A DNA stretch of 36,544 nt. It comes from Byssochlamys sp. IMV 00236 (taxonomy: Eukaryota > Ascomycota > Eurotiomycetes > Eurotiales > Thermoascaceae). Shown piece after piece: positions 10,155 through 19,677 of this stretch. The stretch is from contig MSJH02000187.1 in assembly GCA_001931875.2 (NCBI GenBank), positions 1 through 36,544 of the forward strand, given 5' to 3'. The position numbers and the translations under genes are program-made. Numbering within the stretch: position 1 is the stretch's first letter; each line of letters starts with the position of its first letter. The notes under the pieces are model-generated. The model did not search any database and was not told where the DNA came from. It worked only from the letters and a program-made list of their open reading frames with translations.

Positions 10155-10381
10155 TGGGGAGTGTGGCGCTCCCCTAAGGATTTTTTGCGGGGCTCCTCAA
10201 GAAAATTGCTTTTATTTGCGATATACTGGTCCAAGCTGCTGCATGACTTATAAAGTAGATATAATGCTTATTAATTACAGATGCTCTATCAACGCATATT
10301 AGAAAGATGCCAAAAAAGAAAAAGAGGAGCGATATACCAGCAAGACTAAAAGATAAAGTATATGAATTTCGTAAGCTCTGA
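10155..10381 (+). mobile_element. Possible remnant of a DNA transposon 5' end
   Basis: A GC-richer patch (GTGTGGCGCTCCCCTAAGG, then GCGGGGCTCC, about 10158-10199) stands out from the AT-rich surroundings and resembles a transposon terminus. About 115 bp further, an ATG at 10308 opens a short basic frame (MPKKKKRSDIPARLKDKVYE) that stops at 10379-10381. Basic N-termini of this kind occur in Tc1/mariner-like transposases. No catalytic core and no matching opposite terminus was found, so this is at most a 5' fragment. Confidence 0.3.
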
Positions 10382-10444
10382 AAACTCATCAATAACATGG
10401 AAGCAATACAAGTATAAGAGGTTCATTGTTAAAGTGGAATTTAT

Positions 10445-10777
10445 CTAAGCTATCATATTTCTTAGTCTCTGACTAATGATCATCTCAGCCTCATCAATTA
10501 TGCGAGTAACTAGTTGATGGCAAGTAGGAATATCATCAATCAATCCAAGCACTTGTCCTGCCGTCCAGATACCTAAATCAGGGTCTCCCTTGACAAACAC
10601 TTGCTTTCCTCTGGTACCAGACACAAGTTCAGCAATGTCTTCAAATTTGAGATTCTCCTTTGTTCTTTCTATCTTATTGACTTCAACGGCTACCTTATTT
10701 TTGAATATGCGTGCTACCACCGTTTTAAGATATTGTTCATTACCCCTTCCCGCTTTCTGTTTTGTTGAATGACTCAT
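10445..10777 (-). pseudogene. C-terminal remnant of nitronate monooxygenase (2-nitropropane dioxygenase)
   Basis: The C-terminal 65 or so residues match the end of fungal and bacterial nitronate monooxygenases: GDPDLGIWTAGQVLGLIDDI followed by PTCHQLVTRIIDEAEMIISQ. These FMN enzymes are usually about 350 aa and oxidise alkyl nitronates; the N-terminal two thirds, with the FMN-binding phosphate site and catalytic His, is absent here. No upstream frame on the - strand supplies it, so this is a 5'-truncated pseudogene. It sits among transposon scraps between the two membrane-protein paralogues. Confidence 0.7.
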
Positions 10778-10843
10778 TGCTCTATGACAACTCAATACGT
10801 AGCATACAATATGAGCAGAATATGTTGATTTACACCAAAGCAT

Positions 10844-11631
10844 ACACTACTTTTTAACTGAGGTCTAACTATCACTTTGTAGAGATGATGACATCATATG
10901 GTTACTATTGCGAAAAGAGCCTATTTTAAAAGCTGCATTCAGTTGCTGTTTGTAGGCAGAAACTAGAGCAAAGTATATAAAATAAGATAAAAAGCGTCAA
11001 GGTTAGTCTGAGAAATGAAAAATAGGATACATTACGAAAGAACCCCGAGTTTAACTTTTTGTAGAAAAAAAAAGTTGCTCTATTACAGAGGGGGGGTGGG
11101 TAATACGAAGATGTTCTAATTATTTATTTGTTACATCAATGACGAGTTTACTCAGATTACATTGCAAATACCCAAGTTACAGCGTTGTCAAGAGCTCTGT
11201 TACGTGGCAACAGAATGCATATTTCTTTTAAAATCATCAGTATAGTGAATTTGGCACATGAAAATAAAGCTGAATAGAAATAACCCTTAATGATAATGCC
11301 TTATAAATACGAAGAAAGTAATCAGAATACTACCTTGGTTACCAAATACGTGTATTTAATTAAATCTTGCGCCACCCATTAAACAGCCTACAAAATGGCC
11401 AATTTCGGTACTCTCCAATGCGATTTGTTCTTGGAGCTAAAGGAGTTGACTGTCATGCTCAGCACTTGCCGTATTGGAGCATAATGTTGTAGAGTTACAC
11501 TGTAAAAAAGGGACAAGAGCGGATAAAGGAGAAGATATTGATATCGTTTATCACCTGTTTCTATTTTCTTTTCTTTTTTTATTTAACAAGCTCATCTTTA
11601 ACCACTCCTTCTCTTTTTCATTGCTTCATAC
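10844..11631. other. Intergenic stretch before paralogue B
   Basis: No supported gene. It includes a G-run (11090-11099) and, from about 11560, a CT-rich leader like the one before paralogue A, probably the 5' UTR or promoter of paralogue B. Confidence 0.5.
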
Positions 11632-13097
11632 ATGGATGATAGCAACTCTACATCATTTGGCTCGGTTTTTGCTTCTGGCATTCAGGATGTGACGGCCGTG
11701 ACATCCGTGTTAGGAACTGATGTCTCTGGTACAAATGCGGGACTAGCTTTAACCAAAGAGTACCTATTTCCTGCTGTATATGGTATGTCAATGTTTGGTG
11801 TACTTGGGCTTGCAAAGCACATAGTCAATTCCTTTTTGCCTCTGCATGTTGTCAAGAACTTGGGCATCAAAGTTGAAAAGTTTGACACGTACAGAATAGA
11901 CAAAGTGATACTTGATGTTGCATGTAATCTGTCACGGCATAAAGAAAAACCGCTTACATGAACAAAATGTCAGAAAATGTCAGAATATGCATACGTGTGC
12001 CAGGTTATGGCGGGTCTATCTGGATAGGCACTTTTGCTTCGTGCTTTATCTTATCCTGCGTCAACTTTATACCCTACGTTCCGCACTACAGAACGTTTTA
12101 CTCGAGCTTTGAAGATTCCTCAGACTTATCTGACCCATACCTATACTTCCCTCTTCTCTTGACATGCTCCAGTTTTGTAGCATCCTTCATCTGCTGGTTT
12201 GAAGCTACCATCATGCTATCGGGATCCCCGTCACTCTATACATTAGCTGCTTTAGATATGGGCTTGTTTGAGCCTTTCTACTTTGGTAGCTTGTTTGCCA
12301 GACGCATTGGTTATGTTATAGGACTTCTTGCAGCTGTAGGCATTATCATTGGCTATATTGGCTCGTACTTGGTTGTCCAAAAGATGACACCGATGGATAC
12401 CTACTACTGGTTAGGACTTGAGCTTGTACTGTGTTTATTACGCCTGATGATATGGTCCTGGAGTGCGGAAAAGGATAACATGAATGTGATCAATCTACGG
12501 TATAAGATAGACAGGAGCGATGAAGGGCTTATAAGGCGAATTGGAAGGTTGTCACATACAAGAATAGATGCAGAAGACGCAATCAGAAAACTCAAGAATG
12601 GTGGTTATTTCATTCGGTCTGAGATAGTGGATTCATACTATCAAGCAAAGTATCACCTTCACGATATGTCCATTCCTGACTTTAACGAGGTTAGCGTACT
12701 TGCCTTCCTCCGCTCATTGGAGAAAACAAAAAGAACAACATACTACATAATGTGGAACGATAAGCTACATCGTATAGAAAAGGTTCTTGTAGTATTTGAA
12801 AACATAGCTTTGGTAATGGAAAGTGTGGCTACGGAAGTAAGAAGCCTGTTGAAGCCAATACAATGTCGTATAGCGCGCTATGCTCAAGCTGCATTTAAGA
12901 ATTCGTATTATCATGAAGAAAGTGACCTTGAAGTTATACCAAAAGAACAAGTAGATGCTAATTCACTGGCAGAGCTGAAGTCAAAGATGGATATTATTAA
13001 CCCATGGATAAAGCTTGTCACTTTACGTAAGCAAGTTGACCTTGAGCTTGAAAAAGACGAGCAGTCATTTCAGACTATCGAACTAAAGTCCTTTTAA
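11632..13097 (+). pseudogene. Membrane protein paralogue B, interrupted by a frameshift
   Basis: Closely related to the gene at 7803-9233 along its whole length, with the same start (MDDSNSTSFGSVFASGIQDV) and the same membrane segments. The frame from 11632 ends at 11961 and the homologous sequence continues in another frame from 11958 to 13097. Against paralogue A there is one extra base near 11944-11952 and a 10-bp tandem duplication (TGTCAGAAAA, about 11969-11988). The net +11 does not restore the frame. No GT-AG intron rejoins the frames convincingly: a 53-nt intron with the weak donor GTCACG is possible but would delete conserved residues. A shorter 379-aa protein from the ATG at 11958 would keep all membrane spans. 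An AATAAA lies at 13113. It is either a recent pseudogene, a shortened gene or a sequence error. Confidence 0.75.
11969..11988. repeat. 10-bp tandem duplication inside paralogue B
   Basis: TGTCAGAAAA followed by TGTCAGAATA, where paralogue A has a single copy. It looks like replication slippage and forms part of the frame disruption. Confidence 0.8.
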
Positions 13098-14230
13098 CGC
13101 ATTTTTTATAATAATAAAACCTTGCAACAGACACTTTAGGCTAAAGGAAGTGTTTTAGAGGGAAGTGTTTCTGTTTTACAAAGCTTTAGTCGTAAGTTTC
13201 CCTTTATGGTATACAGTAATGTTATTACAGAGAGAAACAATGATAAAGTAAAACGAGACAAAACACAAACATATGCGGCGTAGCACCAGTTTGGTCCAAT
13301 GAGTTCTTTCTCGTAACCTTTGAGACATGAATGAGGTTTGATTTGACACTTATCTTTCAGCATAAACTCTCTTTAATGTGTCTCTCGTAGAATATATGCA
13401 AGATTAGGAAACATTTAAGAAAATATCAGCACAGACTACGCGCACACCGGAGTAATTTTTTTTTTTGTAATCGATCATATGTAGCCAAATCACACCACCA
13501 TTCATGCATTACGTTATTTAAATGCTTCTTTATAAAGTCATAGATGTAGTCTTGTGTTTATCTGTAGAATACAAGAATGAAAGAAGTCAAAAAAGGGTGA
13601 GTTAAAGTTAGAAGAGAAGAAGCGAGAATTGAAAAGGCTGGTTTATTACAAAAGCTTAAGCGCTTGAAATTATCAATAATAAAAACCTATCTCAACATGA
13701 TCAAACCCATTTTCTTCTTTTTTTCATAAATTGAATACAGCTGGACCAAGCTTTGTCTTTGAGAGTGGGCAATTTGTTAGATAAAGGTTGACCAATAGTT
13801 TGTGGAATAAGGTATATCCATGCGTAGTCTTTATGCAGTTGTGTTGTATTGTCCTTATATTCCATGATATTCTTTTAAGCCATATGACACGCCCAACATT
13901 CACAAAAACAAAAAAGACAGACAAAAAGAGTGAGACTGAAATTCTTTTGAGACTCAAAAATCATTAGGTTTTTCTTTTTCTGTGATATTTCAAAGCAGAC
14001 TGTCTGAAGTCATCTCTTTCTCTCTCTATTTACCTTTGTTTCTATACTGTCTCTGTGCTTCTTATAAAGGAACACATCTCATGTTTCAATGGGTCTCTTT
14101 AAACCAGTGAAAAGTATAAGTGATTATGTCATGATTCAATTGCGGAGTTTATGATGGCATCGAGGTACATTCAGTTTTTTTTTTTTTCTCTCTTTCTTCT
14201 CTCTTTGCAGTTGCGATTAAAGTACAGCAA
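13098..14230. other. Intergenic stretch upstream of the WNK gene
   Basis: About 1.1 kb with no gene I can support. A short Lys/Arg/Leu-rich reading near 13600-13670 may be a decayed coding scrap. The last 100 bp before 14290 are pyrimidine-rich, with a TATATAA string near 14240, as expected for the WNK promoter and leader. Confidence 0.5.
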
Positions 14231-14290
14231 GTGACACTATATATAATCCATTTTTGCCTTCCCCTTTTTTTCTCTATTTCTTTTGTATCC

Positions 14291-16299
14291 ATGTCTTCAG
14301 AGCAAGAAAATAGTAATACGACAAACAACCTACATGTCAAATTTAGCACAGAAAATACAAACGAGCCAATAGAATATTCAAATTATTATGCACCACTTCA
14401 AAATAACGAAGTGATACCAAACGACTATCCAACCCGCACTTCCTTTAGAATAGACAATCCTTACGGCATACACCCACCCAACGAAATTATCGACCAGTCG
14501 TCTTCTCGGGACTCTGAAAAAGTCGTAGAGATATCACCCAACGAACGCTATGTCCGTCTGAACACACTACTTGGTAAAGGTGCTTATAAAGTGGTTTATA
14601 AGGCCATTGACCGTGAAGAAGGATATGAAGTCGCTTGGAACACAATGCAAGCCATGTCGAACCCCAACAACAAAGATCTCGAGCATGAAATACAAATTCT
14701 GAAATCAGTTCGACATCCAAACATCATTGCCTTTCATGACGCTTGGTATGGCGATAACGAGTTTGTATTTATCACTGAACTCATGACGTCTGGTACACTG
14801 CGAGAATATATACGAAAATTGGTTCCTTTGCCTAATCTAAAAATCATCAAACGCTGGTCTCGTCAAATCCTCAAGGGATTGGCTTATCTTCACGGACATA
14901 ATCCACCCATCATTCACAGAGACATCAAGTGTGACAACATCTTTATTAATGGAGCCCATGGAGAAGTCAAGATTGGGGACATGGGAACAGCAGAAATGAA
15001 GTTGGGTAAAAAATATACACTCATTGGCACACCAGAGTTTATGGCACCTGAGATGTATGAAGAACAGGGCTATAGCGAAAAAGTCGACATTTATGCCTTT
15101 GGTATGTGTCTTTTAGAGATGGCAACAGGTGAATATCCCTATGGCGAATGCAAAAACGCAGCTCAAATATACAAAAAAGTGTCTGCTGTAATGTGAATAA
15201 TTAATTACATAATATCTGTATCTTATTCTTTTCTGTAGGGAGTTAAACCTGCTTGCCTTTCCAAAGTACAAAACCCAGAAGTACTCAGCGTGATTGAAAA
15301 TTGCTTGAGCAATGAGGACCAGAGGATGTCAGCACAAGAAATCCTGGAACATTCTTTTTTGGCCGTCGAGCCTGATGTTGTCTTACTCGCAGCAGACCCT
15401 GATAATGTTCATCTGACACTACAGGTTGTTTTCAAAGGCATGGATAAACTCTCGGTCAAATTCGATTTTAATGTCGAGACAGATACGGCAGAGGAAGTGG
15501 TGCGGGAGATGATTGAAGAACAAGTATTGCCGGAGAGATATCAGCAACATATCACAAAAGAGATCAATCGTATCTTGAGAGACATCGATAAACCATCTGA
15601 GTCAGAACAGGCAGAGCAGGTCAGGCGATCTGTCTGGAGAAGAGAAAGCGACATTCGAAATGAACTGGATCGAACTAGAGCAGAGTTAACTCAAGCTAAT
15701 GACAAGGTGCTAGAAATAGAACAAAAGTGCGACTCAATCGAAAGCCGTGCTCGTGCTGCCGAAAACAAATATAGAGAGGCTATACGTACGCTAAAGGAAT
15801 TAGAAGAATCAAGAATGTCTCAAATCGAAACAGACACTAAGCTTGATAGTTTGGCTCATCTATCCATTCAACCCAATTCAACAACACAACAACCTATTAT
15901 AGAAGATCGAGAACGGGAAAAGTTGGTGAATCATATCTTGGATGGTAAGTTTCCCTTGTTTCTTTTATGCAATTTCTTAACCATATTATAGAATACTCCG
16001 ATGACACAGACATCAGTGTCTTTGTCACAGATTGTGCTTTGGCATCACACCGAGGAGCGGATAAAGCACAAGAATGGGCAAAGAAGTTAAAGAATCAAGA
16101 CATCATGACTGTTGGTGACTTGCGAGATTTACATGATGAAGATTGGGCTGGTATTGGCTTAACCGTATTCGCTTTGAGAGCTTTAAAAAATATGTTAAAA
16201 GGTAAACGATTGGCTGCAAGCAGTCAGCTTTCACAACCACAGCACACACCACAAATTCCTTCATCTCCTCCACAAGCCATTCATTCTCCTCCGTCATAA
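14291..16299 (+). CDS. WNK-family serine/threonine protein kinase with PF2-like and SAM-like domains
   Basis: Three exons, 14291-15187, 15239-15944 and 15992-16299, give 636 aa. Kinase domain about 88-340: Gly loop LGKGAYKVVYK carries the WNK-type lysine (K100), and the usual VAIK lysine is Asn (EVAWN, N117), which is the defining WNK swap. HRDIKCDN (209-216), GTPEFMAPEMYEE and DIYAFGMCLLEMATGEYPY are close to animal and plant WNKs. The DFG position reads DMGT (230-233). T243, in KKYTLIGTPEF, occupies the place of the WNK1 activation-loop serine. Residues about 354-414 resemble the OSR1-C/PF2 domain, 425-495 form a coiled coil, and about 535-610 look like a SAM domain (DWAGIGLTVFALRALKNMLK). 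WNKs govern ion and volume homeostasis; the role in fungi is unknown to me. The start is the first ATG in frame. The gene is convergent with bystin. Confidence 0.92.
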
Positions 16300-16461
16300 A
16301 AAAAAGCACATATACACACACACACAACATTCTACTATTTAATATGTAATAAAAAAAACATGTGTAATCCTTTGTATTAAATGAACTATGAAAAAAGAAA
16401 AGGGAGAGAGAGAGGGTAATAATGATAATCTATGTGACAGTTATTTTTACAAGATGATTGT

Positions 16462-17970
16462 TTAATCCATCATCATAATATCTTCATCTCTATCCATCAA
16501 CATATCATCTCTTGCTTCAGAATGAACGATTTCACGACGTACTTCAGGCGAGATACCAGGATGATGCTTCTTTCGAAGGACTTCTAATAATAAATCTTTT
16601 TGTTCTGCCACCAAATCTTGTTTATAACGTTGAACGAATACCAACATCGATTGATGCCAAAGCACAGGCATATCTCGAGGATCATTTGCAAATCGAGCAA
16701 AATGCATGACGAGGGCATCGACCACTTTGTAAGGTAAAGCATATTTCTTATCGAGCAGTATACGAATGAAGATGGAGTTGGGACCAGTGTATTCCATTTC
16801 GGCTAAACGCAAAAGAGCAGCAGAGGAGTGAAGAACAGGAATGGAGACCTTGGAGAGGACACTACCGAGAATGGAGGCTTCCTTTAATGTGCAGTTGCCT
16901 GATTCACAGAGAGGGAAGAGGATGCCCTTGAAGAAGGCGGCAGGACGATAGAGACCTTTTTTCAATGCCAAGTAGAGATGGTAGCTTAACTTCTTATTGG
17001 CCGCAATGTCTTCACGCACACGATCAAGTAAGACGAGGTTTAAGAATCGTTGAACTGGCTTCACTTTCAGATTAGACACAAACATACGAGTTGCCTCATA
17101 GGTAGCATGAGGTGTCCAAGTCTCGGGTGAGGTGAGGTATAAGATCTCTTCCCAATTGCTCAAAGAAGGGATAATCTTGAATGCTTTAGGTAATTTGCCT
17201 GATTTATAACGACTCAACAACTGACCCACTCTAAATAGACCATGTTAGATCTCGTTGCCGTGGTTACTGTACTAGACTTACTTTGTATAGACTTCAACCA
17301 CTTTGGGATTCATCGAAGGCGTCAGCTGTTCTTCCTCCTCTTTAATTATATTAGTTTACCTTTCCTTTCTTTCCATTGTATTCACCTACCGATTGCTGGT
17401 AATCCCTCAGCAGCATTCTTTTCATTGATCTTTTCCATGATAATGTCTGCTAATGACTTTTTCTCTCGAGGTGCACTGGGCAAAAACTTGCTCAATATAT
17501 CAGCATCTGCCTCATCTACTTCGATTTCCTCATAGTCAGCATATTCTTCGACATCTTCAAACTCTTCTTCATCATCAGGGAATCCCAGACCAAAGGTTTC
17601 TTTGACTTGACTACGCTAAGCATGTAAGTATATAGTAAAAGTAGTTTTCTTTGTTCTTACTCTTCTTCGTCTTCGTCGTCTTGATCTCCTTGTTCTTTAT
17701 CAATTTGCTCTTGTTGTTCTCTGGCAATCTTTAAGATTTTTTTAGATAATTTGGAGTCCAAGTATTCCTATTGTTTGTCTGTCAGTAAATGAATCTTTAG
17801 TTTATGTTGCTTTCCTTTACTTGATCAGGTTCTTCAGATCTGCTATTACGATCAATGAATTTTTGACGAGGTGCTTTTTTGGCAAAGGCTTGCTCAGGAA
17901 TATCAGCAAGTTGAACATGAAGAGGATCATGGCGTTGAGGACGACCGGCTTTGACTGAAGCTTTTCCCAT
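16462..17970 (-). CDS. ENP1: Bystin/Enp1, 40S ribosome biogenesis factor
   Basis: Nuclear/nucleolar pre-40S assembly factor (18S rRNA processing, export of the small subunit). Exons on the - strand: 17970-17821, 17767-17661, 17610-17390, 17339-17282 and 17230-16462, joined to 434 aa. The N-terminus is basic then acidic ([31 protein letters not shown]), followed by the bystin domain from about residue 160 to the end: [49 protein letters not shown] and [20 protein letters not shown] are family hallmarks. Junctions were chosen so that the family sequence continues, notably the acceptor before EEEQLTPSM. It shares a 140-bp divergent promoter with the HYPK gene. Confidence 0.96.
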
Positions 17971-18110
17971 CGTTAGTGTTTAGAATTAAAAAAAAAACAA
18001 AAGAAAAAAAAAATTCAAGAGGCTTGTGACCCCCCTTTTTCCTGCAAAAATAACACCCTTTTTCTTATTGGATACATTTTCTCTCTCTCTTTTTTTTTTA
18101 CACTTGAACC
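17971..18110. promoter_or_regulatory. Short bidirectional promoter between ENP1 and HYPK
   Basis: Only 140 bp separate the two ATGs. The interval contains A-rich tracts (17987-18013), a C-run (18030-18035) and a CT-rich stretch before the HYPK ATG. Poly(dA:dT) tracts commonly exclude nucleosomes at such shared promoters; that role is inferred here. Confidence 0.55.
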
Positions 18111-18581
18111 ATGACAGACCATCACCATCACGACCATTCGAACTGTAACCATGACCATGACAATACCAAGAAAGTGACTGACGCTGTTAATGATGAATTG
18201 GCTCTAAGACAAAAGACAGCTGAAAAGCTAACAAAGGTAATAATTATCAAAGAGTCAATGTTGAACTAACACATTGAGAGTAGGCTTTAGTTGAAATGCA
18301 GGAATTAGCCAACGAACATAAAAAGACATTACCGTAAGTTTGAGAACAATACTTTTGTACTAGAAATTAATATAATCGTTTTTAAAGTAAACCTTTGACC
18401 GGTGCAGTCAATAAAGCTGATGTCGAACTCTTGGTAAGCGGAAACTATTTAGAATAACACGAAAACATAACTTAGTAAATAGGTAAAGGAAATGCAACTG
18501 ACAAAAGCAGAGGCTGAAGCAGCTTTAAGAGCCAATGGAGGTGATGCTGTAGCTGCTATCAAAAAGTGGATTGAATGCTGA
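18111..18581 (+). CDS. HYPK: HYPK-like UBA protein (NatA acetyltransferase regulator)
   Basis: Four exons, 18111-18236, 18284-18333, 18388-18433 and 18483-18581, give 106 aa. The C-terminus is a HYPK/NAC-alpha type UBA (VELLVKEMQLTKAEAEAALR then GGDAVAAIKKW). It is preceded by a charged helical segment (DELALRQKTAEKLTKALVEM) in the place where HYPK blocks the Naa10 active site. HYPK binds the ribosome-associated NatA N-terminal acetyltransferase; it is present in animals and filamentous fungi but missing in budding yeast. The N-terminus is unusually His/Asp-rich (MTDHHHHDHSNCNHDHD), which could bind metal. NAC-alpha itself is less likely because the NAC domain is absent. AATAAA lies at 18604. 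Divergent from bystin. Confidence 0.8.
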
Positions 18582-18756
18582 TATAGCTTTTTATTTGTGT
18601 GTAAATAAAATTACAATAGAGTAAAAAAGAGAAAGAAAGAGTGAGAATGAGTGATACGCTCTTTCTCAGCGTGCCACGTCACAGTGACATTAGTTTTAAT
18701 ATTTGGCTTCTGTCTTTTCTTTTTTTTTATTTTTTTTATTACTTTTTTTGTATAAT

Positions 18757-19567
18757 ATGGTCAAGACTACGCTTATTGCAAGAGTAGCAGACGGTCTTCC
18801 GCTGGCTGCTAGTATGGATGATGAGCAGGTAAATTATTGACTATACTTTGAACAAAAGGGGCTAATGAAACATGTAAAAGGTTGAGACGGAATTAGCTGA
18901 TTATAAACAACAAGCAAAGACCATATTCAAAAGACTCAATTCCAACTCTGAACCGAGATGTTCTATCGAATCAGGCAAATACGTGTTTCAGTAAGTTGCG
19001 TGCATGTATATATTAAACTTCATATTGACCCTGTTCAAAAAGCTATATTATTGAATCAAGTGTCTGTTATCTCTGTATTTGTGATCAATCTTATCCTCGT
19101 AAGCTCGCCTTCAGCTATTTAGAAGAACTTGCCAAAGAATTCAACATGAGTTATGGAAATGAAGTAGAAAAGCCAGGTCTTAGACCCTATGCATTTGTTA
19201 AATTTGGTATTTATATCTTAATAAATCATGCATCATTGACTAATACAACAGGAATACAGACACTTTTATGCAAAAGACAAAGAGAATCTATCAAGACACA
19301 AGGACTCAGAGTAATTTGGCCAAACTGAACGAAGACTTGCAGGATGTGACACGTATTATGACAAAGAATATGGAAGATTTATTGTGGCGTGGAGATAGTT
19401 TGGATCGTATGAGCACAATATCAGGTGAACTCAAGGACAGTGCCAAGATGTTTAAGGATAAGGCGCGTCATTTGAACTTGCAGGCACTTTATCGAAAGTA
19501 TGGTCCACCTGTAGCTATTGCTACGTTTATTTTATTTGTTCTTCTTATTCGCTATTACTGGTTTTAA
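18757..19567 (+). CDS. SEC22: SEC22, ER-Golgi R-SNARE
   Basis: Vesicle SNARE for transport between ER and Golgi. Exons 18757-18828, 18881-18990, 19043-19206 and 19260-19567 give 217 aa, close to the family norm of about 215. N-terminal longin domain (LIARVADGLPLAASMDD, CYLCICDQSYPRKLAFSYLE), then the R-SNARE motif (NLAKLNEDLQDVTRIMTKNM, with the zero-layer Arg in DLLWRGDSLD), then a C-terminal membrane anchor (AIATFILFVLLIRYYWF). All four junctions restore conserved sequence. It is convergent with the PX-domain gene, with 110 bp between the stops. Confidence 0.97.
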
Positions 19568-19677
19568 TCAAAATAAATGCGTTATAATGTATACCATTAA
19601 AGGAAAAAAAAAAGGGAGAAGAGGCTTTTTTATTTATTTACAACACATACACACAAAAAGAGATATACATATATACT

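Noticed and set aside
11898..11995. An intron in paralogue B that would remove the frame break
   Set aside because: The GTAATC donor leads to a stop in phase; the only phase-correct option (donor GTCACG, 53 nt) is weak and deletes residues kept in paralogue A, which has no intron here.
14231..14290. Upstream extension of the WNK frame
   Set aside because: It begins at GTG in a pyrimidine-rich leader; the first in-frame ATG is 14291.
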